NCBI RefSeq assembly: GCF_033100095.1
Contig: NZ_CP136921.1
Location: 3,623,001 to 3,687,000, forward strand
DNA length: 64,000 nt
Direction: 5' to 3'
Source of the DNA: Diaphorobacter limosus
GTDB taxonomy: Bacteria; Pseudomonadota; Gammaproteobacteria; Burkholderiales; Burkholderiaceae_C
Below the pieces are notes generated by a model. It did not search any database and was not told the DNA's origin. It worked only from the letters and a program-made list of their open reading frames with translations. Shown in pieces: positions 26,971 to 36,514 of this stretch. The position numbers and the translations under genes were made by a program. The first letter of the stretch is position 1. Each line of letters starts with the position of its first letter.

Positions 26971-28197
26971 TCAATCCACCAGGAACAGGGACTGCAGGTC
27001 GCTTAGAAAATCAAAACCGCGCTCGGTGGGGCGCACGCGCTCCATGTCGCGCTGAATCAGTCCTTTGGCCTCGGCCTCTTGCAGGCCCTTGGCGATGGCG
27101 GTGATGGCCAGGCCCGTGCGCTCGCTGAACTCCTGCAGCGCAAAACCGTCCCGCAGGCGCAGGGCATTGAGCATGTACTCGAACGGCAGGTCGGCGCGGC
27201 GCACGTCCTCGTCTTGCGCGATGGCGTGGCCGGCCAGGGCGCCGGCCATGTAGCGCTGCGGGTCGCGCAGACGCACCTGGCGCACGATGCGATGGGCAAA
27301 ACTGAGCTTGCTGTGCGCGCCTGCACCAAGCCCCAGGTAGTCGCCAAACTGCCAGTAGTTGCGGTTGTGCAGGCATTGGTGGCTGCCCCGCGCGTAGGCT
27401 GAGACCTCGTAGCGCGCCAGGCCGGCTTCGGTCGTCAGCTCGGTGATGCGGTCGAGCATGGCGTAGGCCGCATCGTCCTCGGGCAGGAGCGGGGGGTGTT
27501 TGGCGAACCAGGTGTTGGGCTCTATCGTCAGGTGGTAGATGGAGACGTGCGGAGGCGCAAATGCCAGCGCCTGGCGCATGTCCTGCTCCAGCTCGGCCAT
27601 GGTCTGGCCGGGCAGGGCGTACATGATGTCGAGGTTGAAGGTCTCGAACGCGCTGGCGGCTTCTTCGACGGCGGCCAGGGCCTGGGCGCGGTCATGCACG
27701 CGGCCCAGGGCCTTGAGGTGCCGGTCGTTGAAGCTTTGCACGCCGACCGACAGGCGCGTGACGCCGGCGCCGCGGTAGGCGCGAAAGCGCTCCTTCTCAA
27801 AGGTGCCGGGGTTGGCCTCCAGCGTGACCTCGCAGCCGGCATCCAGGCGCAGGCGCGCGCGTATGTCGCCCAGCAGCCGGTCTATGGCGTCGGGCGCAAA
27901 CAGGCTGGGCGTGCCGCCGCCGATGAAGATGCTGTGCACCGTGCGGCCCCAGATCAGGGGCAGGGCGGCCTCCAGGTCGGCCACCACGGCGTCGAGGTAG
28001 CGCGCCTCGGGCAGCTCGTCGCGCGATTCGTGCGAGTTGAAGTCGCAGTACGGGCATTTGCGCAGGCACCAGGGCAGGTGCACGTAGAGCGACAGCGGCG
28101 GCAGGCTGGCCAGTTGCAGCAGGCCGGCGCGCATGTAGTGCTGCACGTCGCGCGGGGCGCTGCCGGTCTGTGCGGCGGGGGCGATGGGGATGTTCAT
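26971..28197 (-). CDS. hemW: Radical SAM heme chaperone HemW
   Basis: 408-residue protein of the HemN/HemW group. The radical SAM cluster motif CLRKCPYC supplies C44, C48 and C51, followed by DFNSH; further marks are FIGGGTPSLF, LEANPGTFE and RLSVGVQSFNDRHLKALGR. HemW proteins carry heme to respiratory enzymes rather than oxidising coproporphyrinogen; lack of the longer HemN N-terminal extension supports HemW. The ATG at 28197 overlaps the rdgB stop (ATGA). The stop lies 3 bp from the palindromic element. Confidence 0.93.
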   Translation of the reverse strand: MNIPIAPAAQTGSAPRDVQHYMRAGLLQLASLPPLSLYVHLPWCLRKCPYCDFNSHESRDELPEARYLDAVVADLEAALPLIWGRTVHSIFIGGGTPSLFAPDAIDRLLGDIRARLRLDAGCEVTLEANPGTFEKERFRAYRGAGVTRLSVGVQSFNDRHLKALGRVHDRAQALAAVEEAASAFETFNLDIMYALPGQTMAELEQDMRQALAFAPPHVSIYHLTIEPNTWFAKHPPLLPEDDAAYAMLDRITELTTEAGLARYEVSAYARGSHQCLHNRNYWQFGDYLGLGAGAHSKLSFAHRIVRQVRLRDPQRYMAGALAGHAIAQDEDVRRADLPFEYMLNALRLRDGFALQEFSERTGLAITAIAKGLQEAEAKGLIQRDMERVRPTERGFDFLSDLQSLFLVD

Positions 28198-28811
28198 GTC
28201 TCTGACCTGTCCGGCAGCCAGTGCTCGCGCATCAGCTCCAGCATCTGGGCCGTTGCGCGGCCGCGGTGGCTGTGGGCGTTCTTCACCTCGGCGGGCAGTT
28301 CGGCAAAGGTCTTGCCGAAGGCGGGCAGCAGCATCACCGGGTCGAAGCCGAAGCCGCCCGCGCCGCGCGGTTCGCGCGTGATTTCGCCACTCACGCGGCC
28401 CACGGCGATCAGCGGCTCGGGGTCTTGCGGGCTGCGCACGGCCACCAGGGTGCTGACCATGGCGGCGCGGCGGTTCTCGATGCCGGCCAGCTGCTCCAGC
28501 AGGGCGTGCACGTTGTTGGCGTCGCTTTTCTCGTAGCCGAACTGCGTGGCGTAGTGGGCGGTCTGCACGCCGGGTAGGCCGCCGAAGGCCTCCACGCACA
28601 GGCCGGCATCGTCGGCCAGCGCCGGCAGGCCGGTGTGGGCGCTGGCAAAGCGGGCCTTGGCCAGTGCGTTCTCGACGAAGGTGTGGAAGGGCTCCTCGGC
28701 CTCGCCCACGCCCAGCTCGGCCTGGGGTATCAGCTCAACGCCCAGCGGCGCCAGCATGGCCTGCAGCTCGGCGAGCTTGCCGCGGTTGTTGGAGGCGAGT
28801 ACGAGTTTCAT
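28194..28811 (-). CDS. rdgB: dITP/XTP pyrophosphatase
   Basis: 205-residue Ham1/RdgB-family house-cleaning enzyme that hydrolyses non-canonical purine triphosphates. Start MKLVLASNNRGKLAEL; substrate motif FVENALAKARFASAHTGLPALADDAGLCV; PGVQTAHYA; and GFGFDPVM with FAELPAEVKNAHSHRGRA. The ATG at 28811 is preferred over a TTG two codons upstream. Middle of the rph-rdgB-hemW run, an order common in Betaproteobacteria. The ~48 bp repeat sits immediately upstream. Confidence 0.96.
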   Translation of the reverse strand: MKLVLASNNRGKLAELQAMLAPLGVELIPQAELGVGEAEEPFHTFVENALAKARFASAHTGLPALADDAGLCVEAFGGLPGVQTAHYATQFGYEKSDANNVHALLEQLAGIENRRAAMVSTLVAVRSPQDPEPLIAVGRVSGEITREPRGAGGFGFDPVMLLPAFGKTFAELPAEVKNAHSHRGRATAQMLELMREHWLPDRSET

Positions 28812-28868
28812 GGTCAAAATGCCTTTTAGCGCTTACCTATCAAGCGAAAACAGCTATTAATTACGTAG
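28812..28868. repeat. ~48 bp dispersed repeat between rdgB and rph
   Basis: Minus strand: CGTAATTAATAGCTGTTTTCGCTTG..AAGCGCTAAAAGGCATTTTG. It contains the rph stop codon (TAA at 28857-28859, then TAG) and ends at the rdgB start, filling the whole gap. Confidence 0.75.
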
Positions 28869-29606
28869 TGATTCCTGCTGCAGCAGCACCAGTTCGGCAA
28901 TGCCCTTTTCGGCCAGGGACAGCAGCTGATCCATCTCGCTGCGCGAAAAGGCCGCGCCCTCGGCCGTGCCCTGCACCTCCACGTAGTGGCCGGCGCCGGT
29001 CATGACGACGTTCATGTCGGTGTCGCAGGCCACGTCCTCGACATACTCCAGATCCAGCAGCGGTGTGCCCCGGACTATGCCGACGGACACGGCGGCCACG
29101 GCGCCGGTGATGGGCGAGGCGGCGATCTTGCCGGCCGCCAGCAGCGTGGCGATCGCGTCTTGCGCCGCCACCCAGGCGCCGGTGATGGCGGCGGTGCGCG
29201 TGCCGCCGTCGGCCTGGATCACGTCGCAGTCGATCTGAATCGTGCGCTCGCCCAGCAGCTTCAGGTCGAACACCGCGCGCAGGCTGCGGCCTATCAGGCG
29301 CTGGATCTCCTGCGTGCGCCCACTTTGCTTGCCGCGCGCGGCCTCGCGGTCGCTGCGCGTGTGGGTGGCGCGCGGCAGCATGCCGTATTCGGCCGTCACC
29401 CAGCCTTCGCCGCTGCCACGCTTGTGCGGCGGTACCTTTTCCTCGACCGAGGCGGTGCACAGCACGCGGGTGTTGCCGAACTCGATCAGCACCGCGCCCT
29501 CGGCATGCATGGTGTAGTGGCGCGTGATGCGTATCGGGCGCAGCTGGTCGGCGGCGCGGCTGCCGCTGCGGGTAAGGGCGGTGGTGGGCATGGTGTCGGG
29601 TGTCAT
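28857..29606 (-). CDS. rph: Ribonuclease PH
   Basis: 249-residue phosphorolytic 3'-exonuclease that trims tRNA 3' ends. Conserved segments: [92 protein letters not shown] and [13 protein letters not shown]. No clear ribosome-binding site separates the ATG at 29606 from the one at 29591, which gives 244 residues. The stop codon lies in the dispersed repeat. Followed by rdgB and hemW. Confidence 0.95.
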   Translation of the reverse strand: MTPDTMPTTALTRSGSRAADQLRPIRITRHYTMHAEGAVLIEFGNTRVLCTASVEEKVPPHKRGSGEGWVTAEYGMLPRATHTRSDREAARGKQSGRTQEIQRLIGRSLRAVFDLKLLGERTIQIDCDVIQADGGTRTAAITGAWVAAQDAIATLLAAGKIAASPITGAVAAVSVGIVRGTPLLDLEYVEDVACDTDMNVVMTGAGHYVEVQGTAEGAAFSRSEMDQLLSLAEKGIAELVLLQQESLRN

Positions 29607-29663
29607 GAGAAAAAACCGCGGCACTGGCTGCGCCGCATGCGGACTGGCGGAAGTGGTGCGCGT

Positions 29664-30578
29664 CTACGGTTTGCGCGCCGCCGTGCGTTTGATGGCGTCG
29701 TTGATCTCGGCGATGGAGCGCTCTATGGCCTCGTCGTCCATGTCGTCCGGCTCTTCCACAAAGCCCTCGAGCGAGCCGGCCTGGATGGTGGAGGCGAACA
29801 CCTCTTCGTTGATGCTGTCAGTGGTCACGCGCAGGTTGGATGGGGCAAACCCGTTTGGCGTCTCCCACTCCATGGCCACCACGGTGACGTTGTCGCTGCT
29901 GTCGCCGGCCTTGCGCAGGGCGCTCTCGACCAGCTGTGGCACGGCCTGCGAGACGGTCTTGTTGCCCAGCTCGTCGGCGATGGTGTCATCGTCCAGCGTG
30001 CCCCACAGGCCGTCGGAGCACAGCAGCAGGCGGTCACCCTGCTCCAGCAGCACCGGGCCGGCCACGTCGAACAGTGGCTTGGTGGGCGAGCCCAGGCAGG
30101 TGAACAGCACGTTGCGGTTCACGCGCTCCAGGCCTGGGGCGACGCCGTTGCGCAGCTCCTGGTAGGAGTGGTCGCGCGTGCGCATCAGCAGCTCGGCGTC
30201 GCGCACCAGGTACAGGCGCGAGTCGCCGCAGTGGATCCAGTGTGCGCAACCGTCCTGCACCACGGCCACCACCAGCGTGGTACGGGGTGTGTCCAGCATG
30301 GCCCTTTCGTTGCTGTAGCGCAGCAGCTGGTGATGCGCGCCCAGCAGCGCCGCCGAGAGGAATTCGGGCACGTTCTTCAGCGCCGGCCTGGCCTGGCGCT
30401 GGAACATCGAGGAAACCGTCTGTATGGCAATCTGCGCAGCCACCTCGCCCTTGGGATGGCCGCCCATGCCGTCGGCCAGCACGAACAGGGCGGACTCGCG
30501 CGTGTAGCTGTAGCCCATGCGGTCTTCGTTCTTCTGGCGTCCGCCGCGGCGGCTGAGCTGGAAGACGGAGAACTTCAT
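29664..30578 (-). CDS. PP2C-type Ser/Thr protein phosphatase
   Basis: 304-residue PPM-family metal-dependent phosphatase. Metal-site motifs NEDR at 17-20 and LADGMGGHPKGEVAA at 34-48; later SDGLWGTLDDDTI and GDSSDNVTVVAMEW supply the remaining acidic ligands. A C-terminal acidic tail (EEPDDMDDEAIERSIAEIND) follows the catalytic domain. Its ATG overlaps the kinase stop as ATGA, so kinase and phosphatase are made together and probably act on the same targets. Confidence 0.93.
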   Translation of the reverse strand: MKFSVFQLSRRGGRQKNEDRMGYSYTRESALFVLADGMGGHPKGEVAAQIAIQTVSSMFQRQARPALKNVPEFLSAALLGAHHQLLRYSNERAMLDTPRTTLVVAVVQDGCAHWIHCGDSRLYLVRDAELLMRTRDHSYQELRNGVAPGLERVNRNVLFTCLGSPTKPLFDVAGPVLLEQGDRLLLCSDGLWGTLDDDTIADELGNKTVSQAVPQLVESALRKAGDSSDNVTVVAMEWETPNGFAPSNLRVTTDSINEEVFASTIQAGSLEGFVEEPDDMDDEAIERSIAEINDAIKRTAARKP

Positions 30579-31591
30579 TTGGCCCGGCTCCCGGCGCGCG
30601 TGGTGTCGGCTATTTTTGGCGCGCCCTTCTTGTTGTCGGTGATCAGCGAGTCGAGCTGCATGCGCATCTTCTCGCTCACCGACAGCTTGGTGTAGCGGCG
30701 CTCACCCTCGCGCGAGAGCTCCTTTTGCAGCGCAAACACCGACTGCGGGCGCGACAGCGGATCGAGCGCCATGCACCATTCCACGACCTCGATGAGGTTG
30801 TCGGAGTAAATCCCGCGCAGCTTGTTCAGCGCCAGCGTCAGGCGATCCTTCTCCTGGCGCTGCGGCGCCTCGGCCGGCGGAAAGCCCTGCATGCAGGCAT
30901 AGATGCAGGCGCCGATGGCGTAGATGTCAGTCCACGGCCCCATTTGCGCGTCGCGCCGGTACATCTCGGGTGCGGCAAAGCCCGGCGTGTACATGGGGCG
31001 TATGAAATTGCTCTCCTTGGACAGTACCTCGCGCGCGGCGCCAAAGTCGATCATCACTGCGCGGTTGTCGTCGGTGATGAAGATGTTGGCGGGCTTGATA
31101 TCGAGGTGCAGCATCTTGTGCTGGTGCACGATGCGCAGGCCGCGCAGCACCTCGTCGAACAGCGAGCGTATGGTGGATTCGCGGAAGACCTTCTCCGTCT
31201 TCAGTTCGCGCGCGGTGATGATGAAGTCCTGTAGGGACGCGCCCTCCAGGTGGTTCATCACCATGTAAACGGTTTCGTTCTCGCGAAAGAAATTCAGCAC
31301 GCTCACCACCGATGCGTGCGAGATCTGCGCCAGCGAGCGGCCCTCTTCAAAAAAGCTCTTCAGGCCCAGGCGGTACAGCGACAGTTTCTCTGGCTGCACC
31401 TGGGGCAGCAGTTCGCCGGCCGTGCGCGTGGCCAGCGACGCGGGCAGGTACTCCTTGATGGCCACCTGCTGGCCCTCGGCATCCTTGGCCAGGTACACCA
31501 CGCCAAAGCCACCTGCGGCGAGCTTGTGCACCACGCGGTAACCGCCAATGACGGTATCGGGGGGCAGCGGGGCGGGTTTGATTTTTGACAT
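30575..31591 (-). CDS. Hanks-type Ser/Thr protein kinase, soluble
   Basis: 338-residue eukaryotic-like kinase. Gly-rich loop AAGGFGVVYLA at 25-35, ATP-binding Lys46 in VAIKEYLP, catalytic loop HLDIKPANI at 162-170 (Leu in place of the usual Arg, so regulation by activation-loop phosphorylation may be relaxed), IDFGAAR at 181-187, and PGFAAPEMY. No membrane segment or PASTA repeats. A basic C-terminal tail (KKGAPKIADTTRAGSRAK). Start at 31591, divergent from yicC by about 70 bp. Paired with the PP2C phosphatase. Confidence 0.93.
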   Translation of the reverse strand: MSKIKPAPLPPDTVIGGYRVVHKLAAGGFGVVYLAKDAEGQQVAIKEYLPASLATRTAGELLPQVQPEKLSLYRLGLKSFFEEGRSLAQISHASVVSVLNFFRENETVYMVMNHLEGASLQDFIITARELKTEKVFRESTIRSLFDEVLRGLRIVHQHKMLHLDIKPANIFITDDNRAVMIDFGAAREVLSKESNFIRPMYTPGFAAPEMYRRDAQMGPWTDIYAIGACIYACMQGFPPAEAPQRQEKDRLTLALNKLRGIYSDNLIEVVEWCMALDPLSRPQSVFALQKELSREGERRYTKLSVSEKMRMQLDSLITDNKKGAPKIADTTRAGSRAK

Positions 31592-31659
31592 AGACACGCG
31601 TGTGGGGCGGGAGGCCGGATAATCGCCGGTTTGCAAGCAACCAACCACTGAAGAATCCC

Positions 31660-32568
31660 ATGGCAGTCTACAGCATGACCGGATACGCCAGCGTGCAGTT
31701 CACGGGCGCCGCCGCAGGGGAGGGCGGGCCGGGCAACGCGCGCCGCCTGGGCCTGGAAATACGCTCGGTCAACAGCCGCTTCCTGGACTTGTCCCTGCGC
31801 CTGTCCGACGAGCTGCGTGCCCAGGAGCCCGCGCTGCGCGCGCTGCTCACGCAGCAGCTCAAGCGCGGCAAGGTCGAGCTGCGCGCCTTTGTGGACAGCG
31901 CCGAATTCGCTGCCCTCGCCGAACCCACGCCCCGGTTGCTGCAGCGCGTGGGCACGGTGCAGGACACCGTGCGCTCCTGGCTGCCTGATGCCGCGCCCTT
32001 GAGCGTTGCCGAGGCCCTGCGCCTGTGTGCCAATGCTGGCGCCCCCGAGCAGGACTGGAGCGGGCCGACCATGGATTTGGCGCAACGCGCCCTGGCCGAC
32101 ATGGTGGCCGCACGCGAGCGCGAGGGCGAGCGCCTGGTGGCCATGTTGCTGGATCGACTCAAGCAGCTGCGCGCGCTGGCCGAGCAGGCCGGCCCGTTGG
32201 TGCCCCGGCTCGTGGAGCAACAGCGCCAGCGCTTCATGGAGCGCTGGAAGGAGGCCATGCAGCTGGCCGAGGGTGCGGCCGTGCCCGAGGCCGCGCAAGA
32301 CCGGGCACTGACCGAGGCCACGGCCTTCGCCATCCGCATCGACGTGGCCGAGGAGGTCACCCGGCTGCAGTCGCATCTGGATGAAATACAGCGACTGCTG
32401 AAGAAGGGTGGCGAGGTGGGCAAGCGCCTGGACTTCCTGATCCAGGAGCTGCACCGCGAGGCCAACACCCTGGGCTCCAAGTCCGCGGCCATGGAGCTGA
32501 CGCGCATCAGCGTGGATATGAAGGTCCTGATCGAGCAGATGCGTGAGCAGGTGCAGAACATCGAATAA
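31660..32568 (+). CDS. yicC: YicC-family endoribonuclease
   Basis: 302-residue YicC protein. N-terminus [13 protein letters not shown], then [21 protein letters not shown], and the conserved C-terminal block [25 protein letters not shown]. coli YicC is an RNase involved in RyhB turnover; the exact role here is inferred. First gene of yicC-gmk-rpoZ-spoT, the standard order in many proteobacteria. Confidence 0.94.
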   Translation: MAVYSMTGYASVQFTGAAAGEGGPGNARRLGLEIRSVNSRFLDLSLRLSDELRAQEPALRALLTQQLKRGKVELRAFVDSAEFAALAEPTPRLLQRVGTVQDTVRSWLPDAAPLSVAEALRLCANAGAPEQDWSGPTMDLAQRALADMVAAREREGERLVAMLLDRLKQLRALAEQAGPLVPRLVEQQRQRFMERWKEAMQLAEGAAVPEAAQDRALTEATAFAIRIDVAEEVTRLQSHLDEIQRLLKKGGEVGKRLDFLIQELHREANTLGSKSAAMELTRISVDMKVLIEQMREQVQNIE

Positions 32569-32600
32569 GCAACTTTGATAGCGCCTTGCGCTTATCCCTT
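32569..32600. repeat. Partial ~48 bp dispersed repeat between yicC and gmk
   Basis: AACTTTGATAGCGCCTTGCGCTTAT matches the first half of the repeat family. It fills the gap and ends at the gmk ATG, leaving no recognisable ribosome-binding site. Confidence 0.5.
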
Positions 32601-33221
32601 ATGGATTACCCCGGAAATTTGTTTGTAGTCTCAGCCCCCAGCGGGGCGGGCAAGTCCAGCCTGGTGAAGGCCTTGATGGAGCTGGATGCACGGGTGCAGC
32701 CCTCGGTGTCGCACACCACGCGCGCGCCGCGCGGGCAGGAAAAGCATGGGCGCGAATATTTCTTTGCCTCCGAGCAGGAATTCGACGCCATGGTCGAGGC
32801 CAACGGTTTCGTCGAATGGGCCAATGTGCATGGTCGGCGCTATGGCACCTCGCGCAAGGCCATCGAGGAGCGTGTGGCACAGGGCGCCGACGTGGTGTTG
32901 GAGATCGATTACCAGGGCGCGCTGCAGGTCAAGCAGGTTTTTAAGAATGCGGTGTTGATCTTCATCCTGCCACCGAGCTGGGACGAGTTGCGCTCGCGCC
33001 TGGAGCGGCGCGGTGAAGATGCCGCCGATGTCATCGACCTGCGCCTGAAGAACGCCGCGCAGGAGATGGGCGAGGCCTGCAAGTTCGACTTCGTTATAAT
33101 CAACGAAGTCTTTGAACGAGCGCTTTTCGACCTGAAAACCATTGTTCACGCCCAGCGCCTGAAGTACGCCGCACAGCGTCGCGCCCGGGCCGAGACCTTC
33201 GAATCGCTCAACATCCCCTGA
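32601..33221 (+). CDS. gmk: Guanylate kinase
   Basis: 206-residue enzyme converting GMP and ATP to GDP and ADP. P-loop [11 protein letters not shown] near 11-21, [19 protein letters not shown] for GMP binding, and [10 protein letters not shown]. The start is the ATG at 32601 ([15 protein letters not shown]), at the end of a dispersed repeat and without an obvious Shine-Dalgarno; the in-frame upstream codons are less likely. It lies between yicC and rpoZ and links nucleotide supply to the ppGpp gene downstream. Confidence 0.96.
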   Translation: MDYPGNLFVVSAPSGAGKSSLVKALMELDARVQPSVSHTTRAPRGQEKHGREYFFASEQEFDAMVEANGFVEWANVHGRRYGTSRKAIEERVAQGADVVLEIDYQGALQVKQVFKNAVLIFILPPSWDELRSRLERRGEDAADVIDLRLKNAAQEMGEACKFDFVIINEVFERALFDLKTIVHAQRLKYAAQRRARAETFESLNIP

Positions 33222-33240
33222 TTGTCCCCGGAGAAAAACC

Positions 33241-33444
33241 ATGGCCCGCATTACCGTGGAAGACTGCCTTGAGCAGATTCCCAACCGTTTCCAGCTGGTG
33301 CTCGCCGCCACCTACCGCGCGCGCATGCTCAGCCAGGGCCACGCACCCAAGATCGAAAGTCGCAACAAGCCGGCCGTCACCGCGCTGCGCGAGATCGCCG
33401 CTGGCAAGGTGGGCCTGGAGATGCTGAAGAAAGTCCCGGGCTGA
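33241..33444 (+). CDS. rpoZ: RNA polymerase omega subunit
   Basis: 67-residue omega subunit: [28 protein letters not shown], then the conserved [17 protein letters not shown]. It aids assembly of the beta' subunit and contributes to the ppGpp site. GGAG lies about 10 bases before the ATG. Followed by a strong terminator and spoT. Confidence 0.97.
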   Translation: MARITVEDCLEQIPNRFQLVLAATYRARMLSQGHAPKIESRNKPAVTALREIAAGKVGLEMLKKVPG

Positions 33445-33471
33445 TGGCCCCCGGCCTGTTGTCCAAACAGC

Positions 33472-33503
33472 AAAAAAGCACCGCACCGGCGGTGCTTTTT
33501 TTT
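33472..33503 (+). terminator. Rho-independent terminator after rpoZ
   Basis: AAAAAAGCACCG / CGGTGCTTTTTTTT with a 6-base loop and an eight-T run. Since spoT follows at 33546, spoT probably has its own promoter or depends on read-through. Confidence 0.88.
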
Positions 33504-33545
33504 GTCTGACTGCTGGCGATCGGCCGGGCAAGTTACAGTTGCGCC

Positions 33546-35810
33546 ATGAATGGTGGGTTCAACAAGGCAGTTGCAACCGGTTTGCCGGCCGGAGTGGCAG
33601 CGTCTGGCGACGCGTCAGCGGCGGTGGCCAATGCGGCCGCGGCCAGCTTTGCCGCGCTGCTGGAAAAGCTCGACTATCTCGACAGTACCGGCATTGAGCA
33701 GGTGCGCCAGGCCTACCGCTATGCCGACACCGCGCACCTGGGTCAGCTGCGCAACAGCGGCGAGCCCTATATCACGCATCCGATCGCCGTGGCGGCCCTG
33801 TGCGCCAGCTGGAAGCTGGATGTGCAGGCGCTCATGGCGGCGCTGCTGCACGATGCCATGGAGGACTGCGGCATTACCAAGGCGGATCTGATAGACCGTT
33901 TTGGCGCCCCGGTGGCAGAGCTGGTCGACGGCCTGACGAAACTTGACAAGCTGCAGTTCAACACGCGCGAGGAGAACCAGGCCGAGTCGTTTCGCAAGAT
34001 GTTGCTGGCCATGGCGCGCGATGTGCGCGTCATCCTCATCAAGCTGGCGGATCGCACGCACAACATGCGCACGCTGTCGGACATGCCGCGCAGCAAGTGG
34101 GGACGCATTTCGTCCGAAACGCTGGAGATCTACGCACCCATTGCGCACCGCCTGGGCCTGAACCAGACCTACCGCGAGCTGCAGGATCTGGCGTTTCGTC
34201 ACCTGCACCCCTGGCGCTATGCCACGCTTGCCAAGGCCGTGAACAAATCGCGCAGCCGACGCCGTGACATCGTGCAAAAAGTCCAGTCCGATGTCGATGC
34301 AGCCTTTGCCCGCGTGGGCATGCCGGTGCGCCTGGCCGGGCGTGAAAAAACCCTGTATGCCATCCACCAGAAGATGAGCCTGAAGAACCTGAGCTTTGCC
34401 CAGGTGAGCGACCTCTACGGCTTTCGCGTGGTCGTGCCCTCGGTGACCGACTGCTACACGGCCCTGGGCGTGCTGCACCAGATGTACAAGCCGGCGCCGG
34501 GCAAGTTCAAGGACCATATCGCCATCCCCAAGCTCAACGGCTACCAGTCGCTGCACACCACGCTGGTGGGGCCGGCAGGGTTGAACATCGAGTTCCAGGT
34601 ACGCACCGAAGAGATGCATGTGGTGGCCGAGGCTGGCGTGGCTGCGCACTGGCTCTACAAGGCGCAGGATGCCAGCGGGGCCGCGGCCGAGCGCATGGGC
34701 ACGAAATGGCTGCAGTCCCTGCTCGACATCCAGAACGAGACGCGTGATGCTGCCGAGTTCTGGGACCATGTCAAGGTCGATCTGTTCCCCGATGCGGTCT
34801 ATGTTTTCACGCCCAGAAGCCAGATCATGGCCCTGCCGCGTGGCGCTACCGCGGTCGATTTCGCCTACGCCATCCACAGCGACGTGGGCGACAGAACCAC
34901 GGCCGTGCGGATCAACGACGAGCAGGTGCCGCTACGCACGGAACTCAAGAACGGCGACGTGGTGGAGGTCATCACCGCCGACGACGCCAAACCCAACCCC
35001 GCCTGGCTGGCCTTTGTGCGCACCGGACGCGCCCGCTCGAAGATCCGCCACTATGTGAAAACCTTGGCGCAGAATGAGTCTGCTGATCTGGGCGAAAGGC
35101 TGTTGACCCAGGCGTTGCGCTCCGAAGGCATGGGGCAGCTTCCTGGCTTCGAGGAGCATGCCGCCATCTGGGACAAGCTGCTGCGCTTTACCGGCAGCAA
35201 GACCCGGGCCGAACTGATGACCGACATTGGTCTGGGCAAACGCATTGCCAGCATCGTCGCGAAGCGGCTGGTGTTGCTGCTGTCGGAAGATGGCCAGCGT
35301 CCCGATGCATTGCTGCTCACGCGCGAGCGCTACGGCGCGCACGAGCAGGTGTCGCAGGGCAGCATCACGCTGGACGGCAGCGAGAATGCGTCGGTGCAAT
35401 ATGCCAGCTGCTGTCGCCCCGTGCCCGGCGACCCTATCGTCGGTTACCTGGGGCGCGGCGAGGGGTTGGTGGTGCACCACGCGCAATGCGCAGTGGCCAG
35501 GAAGCTGCAGAACAAGGATGGCGAGCGCTTCATCGCCGTCGACTGGGCGGACGAGCCTACGCGCAGCTTTGAGGCTGGTATCACCGTCACGGTGGCCAAT
35601 GGCAAGGGCGTGCTGGCGCGCATCGCCGCAGAGTTTGCCAGCTGCGAGGCGGACATCGTGCGCGTGGACATGGACGATGCCATGGATACCACGGACCTGC
35701 GGTTTGTTGTCACCGTGCGCGATCTGGCCCATGTCGAGGCCGTGCTGCGCACCTTGCGCCGCACTCAGCCCGTTCTGCGGGCCTTCCGAGTGCTGCCGCA
35801 GCTGGCCTGA
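33546..35810 (+). CDS. spoT: Bifunctional (p)ppGpp synthetase/hydrolase SpoT
   Basis: 754-residue RelA/SpoT enzyme. The hydrolase HD site LLHDAMEDC (101-108) is intact, so it is not a hydrolase-dead RelA. The synthetase domain follows (VSDLYGFRVVVPS, KFKDHIAIPKLNGYQSLHTT), then a TGS domain (VYVFTPRSQIMALPRGATAVDFAYAIH), a conserved-cysteine segment (YASCCRPVPGDPIVGY) and a C-terminal ACT domain (FEAGITVTVANGKGVLARIA). The N-terminal ~35 residues are Ala-rich and poorly conserved. Fourth gene of yicC-gmk-rpoZ-spoT. Confidence 0.96.
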   Translation: MNGGFNKAVATGLPAGVAASGDASAAVANAAAASFAALLEKLDYLDSTGIEQVRQAYRYADTAHLGQLRNSGEPYITHPIAVAALCASWKLDVQALMAALLHDAMEDCGITKADLIDRFGAPVAELVDGLTKLDKLQFNTREENQAESFRKMLLAMARDVRVILIKLADRTHNMRTLSDMPRSKWGRISSETLEIYAPIAHRLGLNQTYRELQDLAFRHLHPWRYATLAKAVNKSRSRRRDIVQKVQSDVDAAFARVGMPVRLAGREKTLYAIHQKMSLKNLSFAQVSDLYGFRVVVPSVTDCYTALGVLHQMYKPAPGKFKDHIAIPKLNGYQSLHTTLVGPAGLNIEFQVRTEEMHVVAEAGVAAHWLYKAQDASGAAAERMGTKWLQSLLDIQNETRDAAEFWDHVKVDLFPDAVYVFTPRSQIMALPRGATAVDFAYAIHSDVGDRTTAVRINDEQVPLRTELKNGDVVEVITADDAKPNPAWLAFVRTGRARSKIRHYVKTLAQNESADLGERLLTQALRSEGMGQLPGFEEHAAIWDKLLRFTGSKTRAELMTDIGLGKRIASIVAKRLVLLLSEDGQRPDALLLTRERYGAHEQVSQGSITLDGSENASVQYASCCRPVPGDPIVGYLGRGEGLVVHHAQCAVARKLQNKDGERFIAVDWADEPTRSFEAGITVTVANGKGVLARIAAEFASCEADIVRVDMDDAMDTTDLRFVVTVRDLAHVEAVLRTLRRTQPVLRAFRVLPQLA

Positions 35811-35816
35811 CTGTTT

Positions 35817-36368
35817 TCAGCGCGGTGTGGGGTAGGCCACTGACAGGATTTCCAGGCTGCGCATGCCCGCGGGTGTTTGCAGCGCCACCTCGTCGCCTTC
35901 GCGGGCCTTGAGCAGCGCGCGCGCCACCGGAGAAATCCAGCTGACCTGCTGGCGGGCGTTGTCCGCCTCGTCCACGCCGAGTATGGTCACCGTGCGTTCG
36001 ACACCCTCGTCGTCGACATAGGTCACGGTGGCGCCAAAAAAGACCTGGACGCTGCCCGCATGCGCGGACGGATCAACCACCTCGGCAATCTCCAGTCGCT
36101 TGGTCAGGAAGCGGATGCGCCGATCGATCTCGCGCAGCCGCTTCTTGCCGTAGAGGTAGTCGCCGTTTTCGGAGCGGTCACCGTTGCTCGCGGCCCAATG
36201 CACGATGTCCACCACCTTAGGGCGTTCGTCGTCGATGAGTGTCAGGAGCTCAGCGCGCAGGCGCGCGTAGCCCTGGGGCGTGATGTAGTTTTTGCCACCG
36301 ACCGGTATGGCGGGCAGGGTGGGCTCGTCGTCTTCGTTATCTGACTCTTTGGTGAAGGCTTTGCTCAT
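35817..36368 (-). CDS. greB: Transcription elongation factor GreB
   Basis: 183-residue Gre factor that rescues backtracked RNA polymerase by stimulating transcript cleavage. The N-terminal coiled coil runs from NYITPQGYARLRAELLTLIDDERPKVVDIVHWAASNGDRSENGDYLYGKKRLREIDRR, with the acidic tip DRSENGDY; the C-terminal FKBP-like domain has VTILGVDEADN and ISPVARALLKAREGD. WAASNGDRSENGDYLYGKK is the GreB rather than GreA form. Start at ATG 36368 gives an acidic N-terminal extension (KESDNEDDEP). Convergent with spoT. Confidence 0.96.
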   Translation of the reverse strand: MSKAFTKESDNEDDEPTLPAIPVGGKNYITPQGYARLRAELLTLIDDERPKVVDIVHWAASNGDRSENGDYLYGKKRLREIDRRIRFLTKRLEIAEVVDPSAHAGSVQVFFGATVTYVDDEGVERTVTILGVDEADNARQQVSWISPVARALLKAREGDEVALQTPAGMRSLEILSVAYPTPR

Positions 36369-36388
36369 GGGCGCATGATGCACAAACG

Positions 36389-36422
36389 AAAAAGCCCTGA
36401 AGTCTCTCAACTTCAGGGCTTT
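36389..36422 (-). terminator. Terminator of tRNA-Arg, upstream of greB
   Basis: On the minus strand AAAGCCCTGAAG / CTTCAGGGCTTT forms a 12-bp stem followed by further Ts. It lies between the tRNA 3' end and the greB start, so greB needs separate initiation. Confidence 0.8.
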
Positions 36423-36427
36423 GCGTT

Positions 36428-36504
36428 TGGTGCGGCTGGCAGGAATCGAACCCACGACCCCTTGGTTCGTAGCCAAGTACTCTATCCAGCTGAGCTACAG
36501 CCGC
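36428..36504 (-). tRNA. tRNA-Arg (ACG anticodon)
   Basis: 77-base tRNA: acceptor GCGGCTG/CAGCCGC, D arm GCTCAGCTGGATAGAGT, anticodon loop CTACGAA with anticodon ACG (A34 presumably edited to inosine), T arm GTGGGTTCGATTCCTGC, encoded CCA. Reads CGU/CGC/CGA codons. Confidence 0.97.
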
Positions 36505-36514
36505 CAAGCTTTGA

